From the NCBI RefSeq assembly GCF_004283755.1, contig NZ_SHMH01000001.1, positions 1-64,000 on the forward strand: a DNA stretch of 64,000 bases, read 5' to 3'. A model generated the notes under the pieces. The model was not told the origin of the DNA and did no database searches. It saw only the letters and a program-made list of their open reading frames with translations. The stretch is from Pseudoxanthomonas winnipegensis. GTDB taxonomy: Bacteria > Pseudomonadota > Gammaproteobacteria > Xanthomonadales > Xanthomonadaceae. A program made the position numbers and the translations under genes. Positions 26,201-34,213 of the stretch are shown one piece after another (the first letter of the stretch is position 1; every line of letters begins with the position of its first letter).

Positions 26201-26521
26201 GTTGATCTTGTTGAGATCCAGGTAGACGCCGTCTTCGGTCTTGGTGCCTTCGCCGGGCTTGGTGATGGTGATGGTGTACGGGCCACCCACGCGCAGGCCG
26301 CGCGCGGTGTAGCGACCGGCGGCATCGGTGGTGGCGTGGCTGACCGTTCCGGATTCCACGTGGGTGATGGTCACCTCGGCGCCGGCGACCGGCGCACCGC
26401 CGGAACCGACGACCTGGCCGCCGACGCCGGCGGACGTGGTCTGCGCCATGGCCGGCGCAGCGGCCAGCGCGGCCAGGAGGCCAAGGGCAAGTTTGGAAGT
26501 CCGGATACGATGATGTGTCAT
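23246..26521 (-). CDS. Oar-like TonB-dependent outer-membrane receptor
   Basis: The 1091-residue outer-membrane protein begins with a signal peptide (cut after APAMA, residue 26). A carboxypeptidase-regulatory-like beta-sandwich follows (about 30-110, GSGGAPVAGAEVTITHVESG, GRYTARGLRVGGPYTI). The plug domain (about 125-250) includes the GLEGNNMTTRRQPVSMEAIEAIDV and VNAVTKSGTNEFHGS motifs typical of Oar/CarboxypepD-reg receptors. A large 22-strand-type barrel ends in the canonical C-terminal aromatic strand (WSLQVGLRYEF). Such receptors import unknown large substrates or peptides, or export/anchor proteins, in Xanthomonadaceae. No linked TonB, transporter or anti-sigma gene is adjacent, so the substrate cannot be inferred. 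Confidence 0.94.
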   Translation of the reverse strand: MTHHRIRTSKLALGLLAALAAAPAMAQTTSAGVGGQVVGSGGAPVAGAEVTITHVESGTVSHATTDAAGRYTARGLRVGGPYTITITKPGEGTKTEDGVYLDLNKINTVDAALTGDVTNLGSVQAIGYSGGSDVFSATKMGSGTSVNQQTIQALPSINGNIQDYMRLDPRVAFVDRASGTISAGGQNPRYNSINIDGVSASDTFGLEGNNMTTRRQPVSMEAIEAIDVNLSNYDVSIAAAAGATVNAVTKSGTNEFHGSVYGYMRDGDWFGDNPDGTKFNGFTKEKTYGATFGGPIVKDKLFFFANYEKFQQDAPGGDLSGSALGKAGHVITNADVALAQSIAQNVYGFDAGQLASNGNTDLEEYALKLDWNISDAHRASFRYSKLDQSKLRINGISSTGVSLSTYWYQHNKTVESYTGQLFSDWSDNFSTEFKASYRDYTAERVVPSNLPSIQIFFGDATSTTNGTRVSGDSLYFGTEVNSQGNYLRTKTWNYTGSGTWTLGDHDLKFGADYATNDIYNLYSAQAWGVYTFWAGAADANGNHALTNFQNGRWATYNHRTEYSPGSFAADYKNSNLGLFIQDTWYVSPNLTLTLGVRGDRPDVSPEPRYNALADQVFGYDNSQVFSGDFLVQPRFGFNYTFNSERPMQVRGGVGLFQGDAPQVWIGNSYANNGYNYAQLQATAYDPTLRFSPDGNNQPGSGSCNPYPSSRTGCQMSVNFTQKDFELPSIWKANLAFDHELPWYGVVASAELIMTDVKNALYYRRLNLGPGFTGPDGRSLYWNPTKRGAAYATSDNQYGRDTRFGDVYLIDNTSKGKSQQFTASLTKPWSPGSDWSWTLGYTYTHATEVGPLTSSTASSGYTYQYSFNSGEDISQTSRYEIKDRISGSLNWKHKFFGDYDTSVGLVYEGRSGRPYSYVFVGDANGDSRTYNDLFYVPKGTGDVYFGKFNANGTVAVDSAMEKRFYDWLATKPELAAYKGSYAPANAFRTGFINTFDLRLSQQIPGFFKGNKAEVWVDIQNVGNLLNKKWGNIYDYGFYADASVASLVGISRDGKYVYNFTGASSPTVANSDADGFNVGVSQWSLQVGLRYEF

Positions 26522-26905
26522 TGCGCTGCCTCGAAGTTTTGTGGCGGTCAGAAGAAAAATCGTGCCGGCCGGCCATGCTGTGTGGCATGGCTCTCATGGA
26601 CTTGCTTAGGATGTGGCCCCTGGAACACGCGGCAGGCACGGCAGCCGCGCGTTAACGACAGGTTAACACGGTAAAGGCGCGATGTGACCGGATCGTGACG
26701 ACTTTTGCGCGCTGCGGCATTCGCGCGGAAGCGGGGGGAGAATCCATTTCCAATCAATGGCTTAAATGGTATTCATGCGGCTGCGCCTGCCGGTCGCCGT
26801 CACTTAAATGACATCTTTGGGCGAATAAACGCCTACGGCCCGGACTCGGGGCGGAGCATGAAATACGGACACGGGCTGGCGTCCAATCAGACGCCCCCTC
26901 AGGTC
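26522..26905. other. 384-bp promoter region of the TonB receptor gene
   Basis: This gap between the marC stop and the receptor start holds no gene I can support. It is AT-richer than its surroundings around 26640-26830. A pair of GTTAAC hexamers (26651-26656 and 26662-26667, 5 bases apart) lies about 130 bases before the start codon and could be an operator. I see no clear sigma-70 promoter pair or strong terminator. Confidence 0.4.
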
Positions 26906-27505
26906 TCAACCGCCGCGAAGCGCACCCAGATACGTGCCGATCCCGTCGAGCAGCATCTGCACGGAAATGGCCACCAGCAGCATGCCCATCAGCCGCTCGA
27001 TCGCGGTCAGCGCGCGCATGCCCAGCCACTTGTAGACCAGCGTGGCCGAGAACAGGATCACCGCCGTCGCCAGCCAGGCCAGCCCCAGGGCCAGGCTCCA
27101 ACCGAGCAGACGCTCGGGCTCGTTGCTACCCATCAGCATCACCGCGGCCATGCCGGAGGGGCCAGCCACCAGCGGGATGGCCAGCGGCACGATGAAGGGC
27201 TCGCCGCCGGGGATCTCGCCCATCAGGCCTTCGGGCCGCGGGAAGATCATGCGGATGCCGATCAGGAACAGCACGATGCCGCCGGCGATCTGCACCGACT
27301 CCTGGCGCAGGTGCATCAGTTCCAGGAAGTACTTGCCGCCCCACAGGAACCCCATCAGCACGACCAGCGCGATCAGCAGCTCGCGGATCAGCACGATGCG
27401 CTGGCGCTGCGGCGGCAGCGGCCGCAGCACCGACAGGAACACCGGGATATTGCCCAGCGGGTCGAGGATCAGGAACAGCAGCAGCGCTGCGGACAGGATG
27501 GTCAT
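26906..27505 (-). CDS. MarC/YhgN-family inner-membrane protein
   Basis: This 199-residue hydrophobic protein has six predicted transmembrane helices. Family signatures are FLILDPLGNIPVFLSVL near the N-terminus, the central IVLFLIGIRMIFPRPEG, PFIVPLAIPLVAGPSGMAAVML and the C-terminal AIERLMGMLLVAISVQMLLDGI. The MarC family has no firmly established transport substrate. Start ATG 27505 overlaps the stop of the upstream SDR gene by 4 bases, so it is co-translated with SDR and grxD. Confidence 0.9.
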   Translation of the reverse strand: MTILSAALLLFLILDPLGNIPVFLSVLRPLPPQRQRIVLIRELLIALVVLMGFLWGGKYFLELMHLRQESVQIAGGIVLFLIGIRMIFPRPEGLMGEIPGGEPFIVPLAIPLVAGPSGMAAVMLMGSNEPERLLGWSLALGLAWLATAVILFSATLVYKWLGMRALTAIERLMGMLLVAISVQMLLDGIGTYLGALRGG

Positions 27506-28248
27506 GCCAGGGGATTCCAGACCAGGCCGCGCCGGTCGGCGCCGTCTGGAGAAAGCAGGGTCACGCAGTGTGCGGCGTAATGGTCGGCATCGGCCAGCGC
27601 CGGATCGGTGTCCTCGGCGTAGGCGCGGGCGCGCAGCATGGTGCGCATCGGCCCGGGCTGCAGCGCGCTGACCCGCACCGGGGTGCTGGCCAGCTCGGCG
27701 TGCAGCATCTGCACCAGCGCGGCCAGCCCGTGCTGGGCCACGCCGTAGCCGCCCCAGTAGGCGTGGCCGACGCGGCGCGGATTGTCCAGGGTGAACACCA
27801 GCGCGCTGTCCGCCGCACGACGCAGCAGCGGCAGGCAGGCCTGGCTCAGCCACCACGCCGCGGTGAGGTTGACATGGATGGCGCGCGCGAAGGCGGCCGG
27901 GTCGGTGTGCTCCAGCGGGGTCAGGCCGCGGAACTCGGCCGCGCAGTGCAGCACCCCGTCGAGGCGGCCGAGGTTGCCCTCGATGCGCTGGGCCAGTTCG
28001 GCGTAGTCGTCCGGTGCGGCGCCTTCCAGGTCCAGCGGATAGAGCAGCGGCTCGGGGCCCAGCTGGGCGCAGGCGTCATAGATGCGGGCGAGCTTGGCCG
28101 GCCGGCGGCCCAGGAGCACCAGGGTGGCACCGGCCTGCGCGCAGGCGCGGGCACTGGCCTCGCCCAGGCCGCCGTGCGCCCCGCTGATCAGCACCACACG
28201 CCCGGCCAGGGACTGCACGGGGCGCACGGGCAGCTGCAGCAGACTCAC
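27502..28248 (-). CDS. Short-chain dehydrogenase/reductase (YciK-like)
   Basis: This 248-residue classical SDR shows the NAD(P)-binding motif VVLISGAHGGLGEASARACA (GxxxGxG) at about residues 16-35, the DLEG acidic segment, a CAAE motif in place of the usual NNAG and NLTAAWWLSQ. The active-site Tyr is in YWGGYGVAQHGL, a Y-x-x-x-Q variant where classical SDRs have Y-x-x-x-K. The same Gln occurs in other YciK-like proteins only from memory, so the missing Lys deserves a check. GTG start at 28248 overlaps the grxD stop (GTGA). The substrate is unknown. Confidence 0.85.
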   Translation of the reverse strand: MSLLQLPVRPVQSLAGRVVLISGAHGGLGEASARACAQAGATLVLLGRRPAKLARIYDACAQLGPEPLLYPLDLEGAAPDDYAELAQRIEGNLGRLDGVLHCAAEFRGLTPLEHTDPAAFARAIHVNLTAAWWLSQACLPLLRRAADSALVFTLDNPRRVGHAYWGGYGVAQHGLAALVQMLHAELASTPVRVSALQPGPMRTMLRARAYAEDTDPALADADHYAAHCVTLLSPDGADRRGLVWNPLA

Positions 28249-28565
28249 CGCGGCATGGCCTCGGCGACGATGCGTTCCAGTTCGCCGGACTCGTGCAGTT
28301 CCAGAGTGATGTCGCAGCCGCCGATCAGCTCGCCATGGATGAACAACTGCGGGAACGTCGGCCAGTTGGAAAAGCGCGGCAGGTTGGCCCGGATCTCGGG
28401 TTCTTCCAGCACGTTGATGGCGCGCAGGTCCACCGCGCCGGCCGATAGCAAAGCCTGGACCGCGCGGCTGGAGAAGCCGCACATCGGGTACTCCGGGGTG
28501 CCCTTCATGAAGAGCACCATGGGGTGGCGGTCCAGCTCCGCCTGGATACGTTCCAGCACCGGCAT
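28245..28565 (-). CDS. grxD: Monothiol glutaredoxin GrxD
   Basis: This 106-residue monothiol glutaredoxin has active site Cys29-Gly-Phe-Ser. Family motifs are [32 protein letters not shown] and a C-terminal helix. CGFS glutaredoxins bind and transfer [2Fe-2S] clusters using glutathione as a ligand. Start at ATG 28565 with AGGAG 10 bases upstream. It is the first gene of the grxD-SDR-marC transcript and is divergent from sodB, an oxidative-stress pairing common in Xanthomonadaceae. Confidence 0.95.
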   Translation of the reverse strand: MPVLERIQAELDRHPMVLFMKGTPEYPMCGFSSRAVQALLSAGAVDLRAINVLEEPEIRANLPRFSNWPTFPQLFIHGELIGGCDITLELHESGELERIVAEAMPR

Positions 28566-28723
28566 GTTGCGTTCTCCTGCGTTGCCGCACGCCCTTGACG
28601 GCATGCGCACCCTCGTCGAGTAAACTGCGCGGCGCTTTCCATCGCCGCTGGTCGGACGCAATTGTAAGCCCTGCGCCCCCGCCCCCGGCATCTGCCAGAC
28701 ACGCCAAGCCAAGAGGAACCGCC

Positions 28724-29302
<579 letters not shown>

Positions 29303-29320
29303 TCCTTCGCTGGCTGTACG

Positions 29321-29348
29321 AAAAAGGCCGGGGATTCCCGGCCTTTTT
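29321..29348. terminator. Bidirectional terminator between sodB and purK
   Basis: A perfect 12-base stem (29321-29332 with 29337-29348, loop GATT) has an A-run on the left and a U-run on the right. It can end the rightward sodB transcript and the leftward purE-purK transcript. Confidence 0.92.
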
Positions 29349-29392
29349 CATGGGCGCGTCCAGCGGCAACCGGGACGCGGGAGGCGATCCGC

Positions 29393-30538
29393 TCAGCTGC
29401 GCGCCAAGCGCTCCAGCACCGGCTGCACCTGGGCCTGACGCGACAGCGCCTCACCCGCCCCGGCCAGGGCGACGGACAGGGCCTGTGCGGTATCGGCACG
29501 CAGCGTGGCGTGGCCGACCTTGCGGCCCTCGCGCGGCGACTTGCCGTAGTCGTGCCAGTGGCCTCCGGGCTGGTCGAGCACGCCGTTGGCGTCGGGCATC
29601 TGCCCCAGCCAGTTGAGCATGCAGGCGTGCCCGCGCATGACCGGTTCGCCCAGCGGCAGGCCCAGCACCGCGCGCAGGTGCGCCTCGAACTGCGAGACCT
29701 CCGCGCCTTCGATGGTCCAGTGCCCGGAGTTGTGCACGCGCGGGGCCATTTCGTTGGCCAGCAGCGTCTCGCCCTGGCAGAACAGCTCCAGCGCGAACAC
29801 CCCGACGTAATCCAGGCGTTCGGCCACGCGCCGCGCATAGTCGACCGCCTGCGTCTGCAGGGCCTGGCTGGCCTGCGCCGGCGCCAGGCTGGCCGACAGC
29901 ACGCCGCCGACATGCCAGTTCTGGGTCAGCGGGAAGGCCTTGAACGCACCATCGCGGCCGCGCACGGCTACCACCGACACCTCGCGGTCGAAGGCGACGA
30001 AGCCCTCCACGATCAGCCCGACGGTGCCGGCCTGCGCGCCCAGCGCGTCCCACGCGGCCTGCGCGTCGGCCGGCGACTTGATCCGGAACTGGCCCTTGCC
30101 GTCGTAGCCGAAGCGCCGCGTCTTGAGGATGCAGGGCGTGCCGATCCGTGCCAGCGCCGCCTCCAGCCCCTCGCGCGAGTCGACCGCCGCGAATGCCGGC
30201 ACCGGAATGCCCAGCTCGCCGAACAGCGTCTTCTCCGACAGCCGGTCCTGCGCCACGCCCAGGGCCTGTGGATTGGGATACACCGGCACCCGCTCGGCCA
30301 GCCACTGCGCGCTGGCGGCCGGAACGTTCTCGAAATCGAAGGTCACCACATCGACCTTGGACGCGAACTGCGCCAATGCCGCCTCGTCGTCGAACGCGCC
30401 CACCTGCAGCGGCGCGCACTGGCCGGCGCAGGACTCGGCCGACGGGTCCAGGACAAGGAACTTCAGCCCGAGCGGCACGCCCGCCAGCGCGAGCATGCGG
30501 GCCAACTGCCCGCCCCCCAGGATCCCCACTGACGTCAT
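29393..30538 (-). CDS. purK: N5-carboxyaminoimidazole ribonucleotide synthase
   Basis: PurK uses ATP and bicarbonate to convert AIR to N5-CAIR in purine synthesis. This 381-residue ATP-grasp protein starts at ATG 30538. Residues 1-10 (MTSVGILGGGQ) are the N-terminal Rossmann glycine-rich loop. The ATP-grasp core shows CILKTRRFGYDGKGQ (P-loop-like), LIVEGFVAFDREVSVVAVR and NEMAPRVHNSGHWTIEG (metal and ATP ligands). It follows purE by 34 bases, so the two consecutive-step enzymes share a transcript. Confidence 0.96.
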   Translation of the reverse strand: MTSVGILGGGQLARMLALAGVPLGLKFLVLDPSAESCAGQCAPLQVGAFDDEAALAQFASKVDVVTFDFENVPAASAQWLAERVPVYPNPQALGVAQDRLSEKTLFGELGIPVPAFAAVDSREGLEAALARIGTPCILKTRRFGYDGKGQFRIKSPADAQAAWDALGAQAGTVGLIVEGFVAFDREVSVVAVRGRDGAFKAFPLTQNWHVGGVLSASLAPAQASQALQTQAVDYARRVAERLDYVGVFALELFCQGETLLANEMAPRVHNSGHWTIEGAEVSQFEAHLRAVLGLPLGEPVMRGHACMLNWLGQMPDANGVLDQPGGHWHDYGKSPREGRKVGHATLRADTAQALSVALAGAGEALSRQAQVQPVLERLARS

Positions 30539-30572
30539 GCGCGCCACCGCTGCGGAAGAATGCCCACCGTGC

Positions 30573-31076
30573 TCATCGCCGCGGATCGTCCTGATCCATG
30601 ACGTCCTGGGTCTGCTTGGCCCGGAAGGCGTCCAGCGCCTGTGCCACCGCCGGCGCCTCCGGCGCCAGCATCGCCGCGGCGAACAGCGCCGCATTGGCCG
30701 CGCCGGCGTTGCCGATGGCGAAGGTCGCCACCGGGATGCCGGCCGGCATCTGCACGATGGACAGCAGCGAGTCCATCCCGTTCAGGGCCTTGGACTGCAC
30801 CGGCACGCCCAGGACCGGCACGGCGGTCTTGGATGCCAGCATGCCCGGCAGGTGCGCCGCGCCGCCGGCGCCGGCGATGATCGCGCGCAGTCCGCGCGCG
30901 GCGGCCTGCTCGGCATAGGAGAACAGCACGTCGGGCGTGCGGTGGGCCGAGACGACCTTCACCTCGTAGGCCACGCCCAGCGCATCGAGCTTCTGCGCGG
31001 CGTGCTGCATGGTCTCCCAATCCGAACGCGAGCCCATCACGATGCCCACGCGCGGCGCTGCCAGATCGTCGGTCAT
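30573..31076 (-). CDS. purE: N5-carboxyaminoimidazole ribonucleotide mutase
   Basis: PurE converts N5-CAIR from PurK into CAIR. The 167-residue product starts at ATG 31076. It shows the class I PurE signatures [14 protein letters not shown] (phosphate-binding SDxxxM), VVSAHRTPD with the catalytic His, [14 protein letters not shown] and [22 protein letters not shown]. It precedes purK by 34 bases and is divergent from the Trm112-like gene, which starts only 58 bases away. Confidence 0.97.
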   Translation of the reverse strand: MTDDLAAPRVGIVMGSRSDWETMQHAAQKLDALGVAYEVKVVSAHRTPDVLFSYAEQAAARGLRAIIAGAGGAAHLPGMLASKTAVPVLGVPVQSKALNGMDSLLSIVQMPAGIPVATFAIGNAGAANAALFAAAMLAPEAPAVAQALDAFRAKQTQDVMDQDDPRR

Positions 31077-31134
31077 TGGCCCTGCCCTGCGACAAAACGA
31101 TATTCTAGCGATCTTGTTCGCCAACGGACCTTCC

Positions 31135-31401
31135 ATGGACCGCAAACTGCTCGACCTGCTGTGCTGCCCCGTCTCGCGCCAACCGCTGGGCCCGCTCGAG
31201 GCCCGCGGCGTGGAGGCGCTGAACCGCGCCATCGCGGCCGGCGCGCTCAAGCGCGTGGACGGCAGCGCCCAGGCCGAACCGCTCAAGGAGGCCCTGGTCA
31301 CCCGCGACCGCAAGACCGTCTACCGCGTCGAGGACGGCATCCCGGTCCTGCTGCCCGAGGAAGGCATCGCCACCGTCCAGATCGCCGACTTCCCGGCGTG
31401 A
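31135..31401 (+). CDS. Trm112-family small protein (YcaR/UPF0434-like)
   Basis: This 88-residue protein begins [18 protein letters not shown], the Trm112 zinc-ribbon-like start, and ends with the family's [19 protein letters not shown]. The second Cys pair of eukaryotic Trm112 is absent, as in most bacterial YcaR proteins. Bacterial members may activate methyltransferases, but the partner here is unknown. It has a central insertion ([33 protein letters not shown]). Its stop overlaps the GTG start of nadC, so they are co-translated. Confidence 0.9.
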   Translation: MDRKLLDLLCCPVSRQPLGPLEARGVEALNRAIAAGALKRVDGSAQAEPLKEALVTRDRKTVYRVEDGIPVLLPEEGIATVQIADFPA

Positions 31402-32261
31402 GCGCCGCCGCGCCGCTGCCGCCGCCCGAGGCGGTGGTCCTGGACGATGTGCGCCGCGCCCTGGCCGAGGACCTCGGCCCGGGCGATGTCACCGCCGCGC
31501 TGCTGCCGGACACCGACGATGTCGCCTATCTGCTGTGCAAGCAGGAAGCGGTGATCTGCGGGCGGCCGTGGTTCGACGCCTGCCATCGCCAGCTCGATCC
31601 GCAGGTCTCCATCGACTGGCGCGTGGCCGAGGGCCAGCGCATGGCCGCCGGCACCGTGCTGGCCACCCTGCGCGGGCGCGCACGCACGCTGGTCAGCGCC
31701 GAGCGCACCTCGCTCAACTTCCTGCAGACCCTGAGCGGCACGGCCACGGTCACCGCGGCCTTCGTCGAGGCCGTGCGCGGCACCGGCGCGCACATCCTGG
31801 ACACGCGCAAGACCGTGCCGGGCCTGCGCCTGGCGCAGAAGTACGCAGTGCGCTGCGGCGGCGGCGACAACCACCGCATCGGCCTGTTCGACATGGTGAT
31901 GCTCAAGGAGAACCACGTGCGCGCCGCCGGCGGCATCGCCGCGGCCATGCGCGCGGCCCGCGCCCTGTACCCGCAGCTGCCGCTGGTGGTCGAGGTCGAG
32001 TCGCTGGACGAGTTGCGCCAGGCGCTGGAGCAGCCCTGCACCCGGATCATGCTCGACGACTTCAGCCCCGAGCAGCGCCGCGAAGCCGTGCGCATCGCCG
32101 CCGGCCGCGTGCCGCTGGAGGTCTCCGGCATGGTCGACCTGGACACCGTGCGCGCCGTGGCGCAGGACGGCGTGGACTGCATCTCCATCGGCGCGCTGAC
32201 CAAGCATGTGCACGCTGTGGACCTGTCGCTGAAGCTGGGCCCGCCGCCGCACAGCGCTTGA
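31398..32261 (+). CDS. nadC: Nicotinate-nucleotide pyrophosphorylase (quinolinate phosphoribosyltransferase)
   Basis: NadC makes nicotinate mononucleotide from quinolinate and PRPP in de novo NAD synthesis. The 287-residue protein starts at GTG 31398, overlapping the previous stop. Signatures are AEDLGPGDVTAALLP, ERTSLNFLQTLSGTAT, HILDTRKTVPGLRLAQKYAVRCGGGDNHRIGLFDMVMLKENH (substrate-binding Arg/Lys/His) and the C-terminal barrel strands VEVESLDEL, IMLDDF, LEVSGMVDL and CISIGALTKH. It appears complete. Confidence 0.97.
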   Translation: MSAAAPLPPPEAVVLDDVRRALAEDLGPGDVTAALLPDTDDVAYLLCKQEAVICGRPWFDACHRQLDPQVSIDWRVAEGQRMAAGTVLATLRGRARTLVSAERTSLNFLQTLSGTATVTAAFVEAVRGTGAHILDTRKTVPGLRLAQKYAVRCGGGDNHRIGLFDMVMLKENHVRAAGGIAAAMRAARALYPQLPLVVEVESLDELRQALEQPCTRIMLDDFSPEQRREAVRIAAGRVPLEVSGMVDLDTVRAVAQDGVDCISIGALTKHVHAVDLSLKLGPPPHSA

Positions 32262-32345
32262 TCGGCGTGGGGTTTCACGCGTCCTGGCCTGTGACTCTGC
32301 CAGCGTACGTAGTGAGAACTCACCTTCATCAAGGATCCGCAGACG

Positions 32346-33410
32346 ATGCCGTTTCGCTGGACGCGCGTCCTGGCCCTGCTGCTGTTGGGCATCGGCACCC
32401 GGGCGCAGGCGATCGAGGTCTGCGACGCCCCGCCGCGCTTCGGCCTGAGCCAGGCCGCGATCGCCATCGTCCGTGCCGCCTGCGAGGAGCACCGGCAGTG
32501 GATGCGCCCCTTCATCGACCGTCAGGGCCGACTGGCCTCGTTGCGCGTCACCGAGGCCGAGAGCGGCAACCTGGCCGATCATGGCTTGGTGCCGTGGCAG
32601 CGCGTGGCCGGCTATTGGCGCGAGAGCGGCACCCTGTCGCAGGTCGCAGGCGAGCCCGGCGCGGCCAGCTGCTGGGCACCGCCGGGTAATCGCTTCACGG
32701 ATAACGACTGCCGCGCTTTTCTGATCGATACGCCGTGGTCGGCGGCGTTCGTGTCCTGGGTCATGACGCGGGCCGGCGTCATGAACTTCACCCGATCGCC
32801 GCGCCACATCGACTACATCCGCGCGGCATTTCGCGACGGCGCCAGCGGTGGCCCTTATCGCTTCACTGATCCGACGACCGAGAAACCCGCGCCCGGCGAT
32901 CTGTTGTGCTTCATCCGCAACCGACGGCAGGTGATGGGCTTCGCCGGCCTGAACGCCGCCCTGGCCTCCCGCGCCGGCGTGCCCAACCAATCCCATTGCG
33001 ACATCGTGGTGGCGGCCAACGTCGGCGGCGACCGCACTCTGCACCTGATCGGCGGCAATGTGCTCAACGCGGTGACCATGCGCCAGCTGGACCTGGACCG
33101 CAGCGGCCGCGTGATCCTGCCGCTGCCGCGCGTGAGCGAGGACGGCGGCGATGCCACCGGCCCGGGCGCGGAGTGCACGCCCGCGCAACCCGACCAGTGC
33201 AACTTCAACCGTCAGGACTGGGCGGTGCTGCTGAAGCTGCAGGTGGCCGACCCGGCGCCCGCCGCGCCTGCTGCGCCGCCGCCCGTTGATCCGCAGCCCC
33301 TGCCGCAGGCCCCGCCTGCGCCGGAGGCGCCGGGCCAAGCCCCGGCCCCGAATGCGCCGCCGGCCGCACCGCCGGTCGAGGCCACGGCGCCCTTGAAAAG
33401 CGGCTCGTGA
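32346..33410 (+). CDS. Secreted DUF2272-like protein with proline-rich tail
   Basis: This 354-residue exported protein has signal peptide MPFRWTRVLALLLLGIGTRAQA (cut about residue 22). The middle (about 85-270) matches the DUF2272 pattern as I know it: PWSAAFVSWVMTRAG, HIDYIRAAF, PAPGDLLCFIRN, SHCDIVVA and LHLIGGNVLNAVTM. That is an NlpC/P60-like amidase topology with a probable Cys/His pair (LLCF, SHCD). The C-terminal about 60 residues are low-complexity Pro/Ala/Gln, as in wall- or envelope-spanning linkers. It may act on peptidoglycan, but catalysis is not established. It lies 84 bases after nadC. Confidence 0.75.
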   Translation: MPFRWTRVLALLLLGIGTRAQAIEVCDAPPRFGLSQAAIAIVRAACEEHRQWMRPFIDRQGRLASLRVTEAESGNLADHGLVPWQRVAGYWRESGTLSQVAGEPGAASCWAPPGNRFTDNDCRAFLIDTPWSAAFVSWVMTRAGVMNFTRSPRHIDYIRAAFRDGASGGPYRFTDPTTEKPAPGDLLCFIRNRRQVMGFAGLNAALASRAGVPNQSHCDIVVAANVGGDRTLHLIGGNVLNAVTMRQLDLDRSGRVILPLPRVSEDGGDATGPGAECTPAQPDQCNFNRQDWAVLLKLQVADPAPAAPAAPPPVDPQPLPQAPPAPEAPGQAPAPNAPPAAPPVEATAPLKSGS

Positions 33411-33453
33411 TCCACGCCTGCCGCACGGGCCCGCGCACCGCTAAAGTCGCGCC

Positions 33454-33786
33454 ATGACTCCGATCCTCATCCTGATCTTCGGCGCGGCCGTGTTCTTCTG
33501 GTGGAACGCCTCGCGCGCCGCGGCCGAACGCGCCACCCAGGTCGGCCGCAACGCCTGCGAGGCGGCCGGCGTGCTGTGGCTGGACCAGAGCGTGCAGGCC
33601 ACCGGCGTGCGCCTGCGCCGCGGCGAGGACGGCAGGCTGGGGCTGGAGCGCAGCTTCCGCTTCGACTATTCCCACGACGGCGTCGAGCGCCATACCGGCA
33701 AGATGGTGCTGCATGGGCAGCGGCTGGTGTCCTTCGTCGGGCCTACGCGCCCGGACAACACCGCGCAGTTCCCCAGCCTGCACTGA
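33454..33786 (+). CDS. DUF3301-family small membrane-anchored protein
   Basis: This 110-residue protein has an N-terminal transmembrane helix (ILILIFGAAVFFWWNASRAAAERA). A soluble domain follows with the DUF3301-like pattern ACEAAGVLWLDQSV...RRGEDGRLGLERSFRFDYSHDG. It probably faces the cytoplasm or periplasm as a single-pass protein. Function unknown. It lies 43 bases downstream of the DUF2272 gene. Confidence 0.82.
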   Translation: MTPILILIFGAAVFFWWNASRAAAERATQVGRNACEAAGVLWLDQSVQATGVRLRRGEDGRLGLERSFRFDYSHDGVERHTGKMVLHGQRLVSFVGPTRPDNTAQFPSLH

Positions 33787-33819
33787 CGCCGGAACTTCAT
33801 TCTGCCGGCGCTGCGCGTC

Positions 33820-34059
33820 TCAACCGCGGCGCGGTGGCTCGCCCTTGAGCACGCAGACCAGCACCAGCAGCGCCGTCGCCACGCCGATGACGATCAGGTG
33901 CGCCTGCGTGTGATGGCCACGGCGGAACAGCACGCTCGCGCCGACCACCACGCCCAGGTACAGGACCATCGTCAGCCAGCCCTGCCAGCGGCACGGCAGG
34001 CCCCAGCCGAAGCCGAAACGCTTGGCGGGGAACCAGTAGTCGGCGTGTGGATCGGGCAT
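33820..34059 (-). CDS. Small two-helix membrane protein
   Basis: This 79-residue protein starts at ATG 34059 (MPDPHADYWFPAKRFGFGWGLPCRWQGW). It has two predicted transmembrane helices (about 28-43, WLTMVLYLGVVVGASVL, and 52-69, LIVIGVATALLVLVCVL). The FPAKRxGxGWGxPxxWQGW start recurs in small Xanthomonadaceae membrane proteins, from memory. An in-frame ATG at 34113 lies inside a repeat and is rejected. Function unknown. Confidence 0.75.
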   Translation of the reverse strand: MPDPHADYWFPAKRFGFGWGLPCRWQGWLTMVLYLGVVVGASVLFRRGHHTQAHLIVIGVATALLVLVCVLKGEPPRRG

Positions 34060-34106
34060 GGCGGCTTCCCGGCGGCAACGGTGCAGGCTTACGGCAAACC
34101 ATAACT

Positions 34107-34192
34107 CCGTCATTCCCGCGAGAGCGGGAATCCAGCGCCTTTGGCCTTGCCGCGTGAAAGGCGCTGGGTTCCCGCTTTCGCGGGAACGACGG
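34107..34192. repeat. 86-bp nested palindromic intergenic repeat
   Basis: The left arm (CGTCATTCCCGCGAGAGCGG..., then TCCAGCGCCTT) and the right arm (AAGGCGCTGGGTTCCCGC...GGGAACGACGG) are inverted copies. Each contains its own smaller GC hairpin (CCCGC..GCGGG). It is a REP/ERIC-like mobile intergenic repeat. A related single right arm occurs at 61605-61636. Transcribed, it could form a large stem-loop between the small membrane gene and sspB. Confidence 0.85.
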
Positions 34193-34213
34193 TAGAGATT
34201 TTCTCGGCGCCCC

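Noticed and set aside
21248-26674. An 1808-codon open frame on the plus strand opposite ppnN and the TonB receptor
   Set aside because: It is the antisense shadow of two well-supported minus-strand genes in high-GC DNA; its translation is His/Arg/Val-rich with no domain.
26878-26895. A marC terminator from the GGCGTC/GACGCC hairpin
   Set aside because: Only a 6-base stem and no U-run on the minus strand.
28593-28625. A sodB promoter with TTGACG and TAAACT
   Set aside because: The spacing is 20 bases and the alternative 17-base spacing gives no -10; not convincing.
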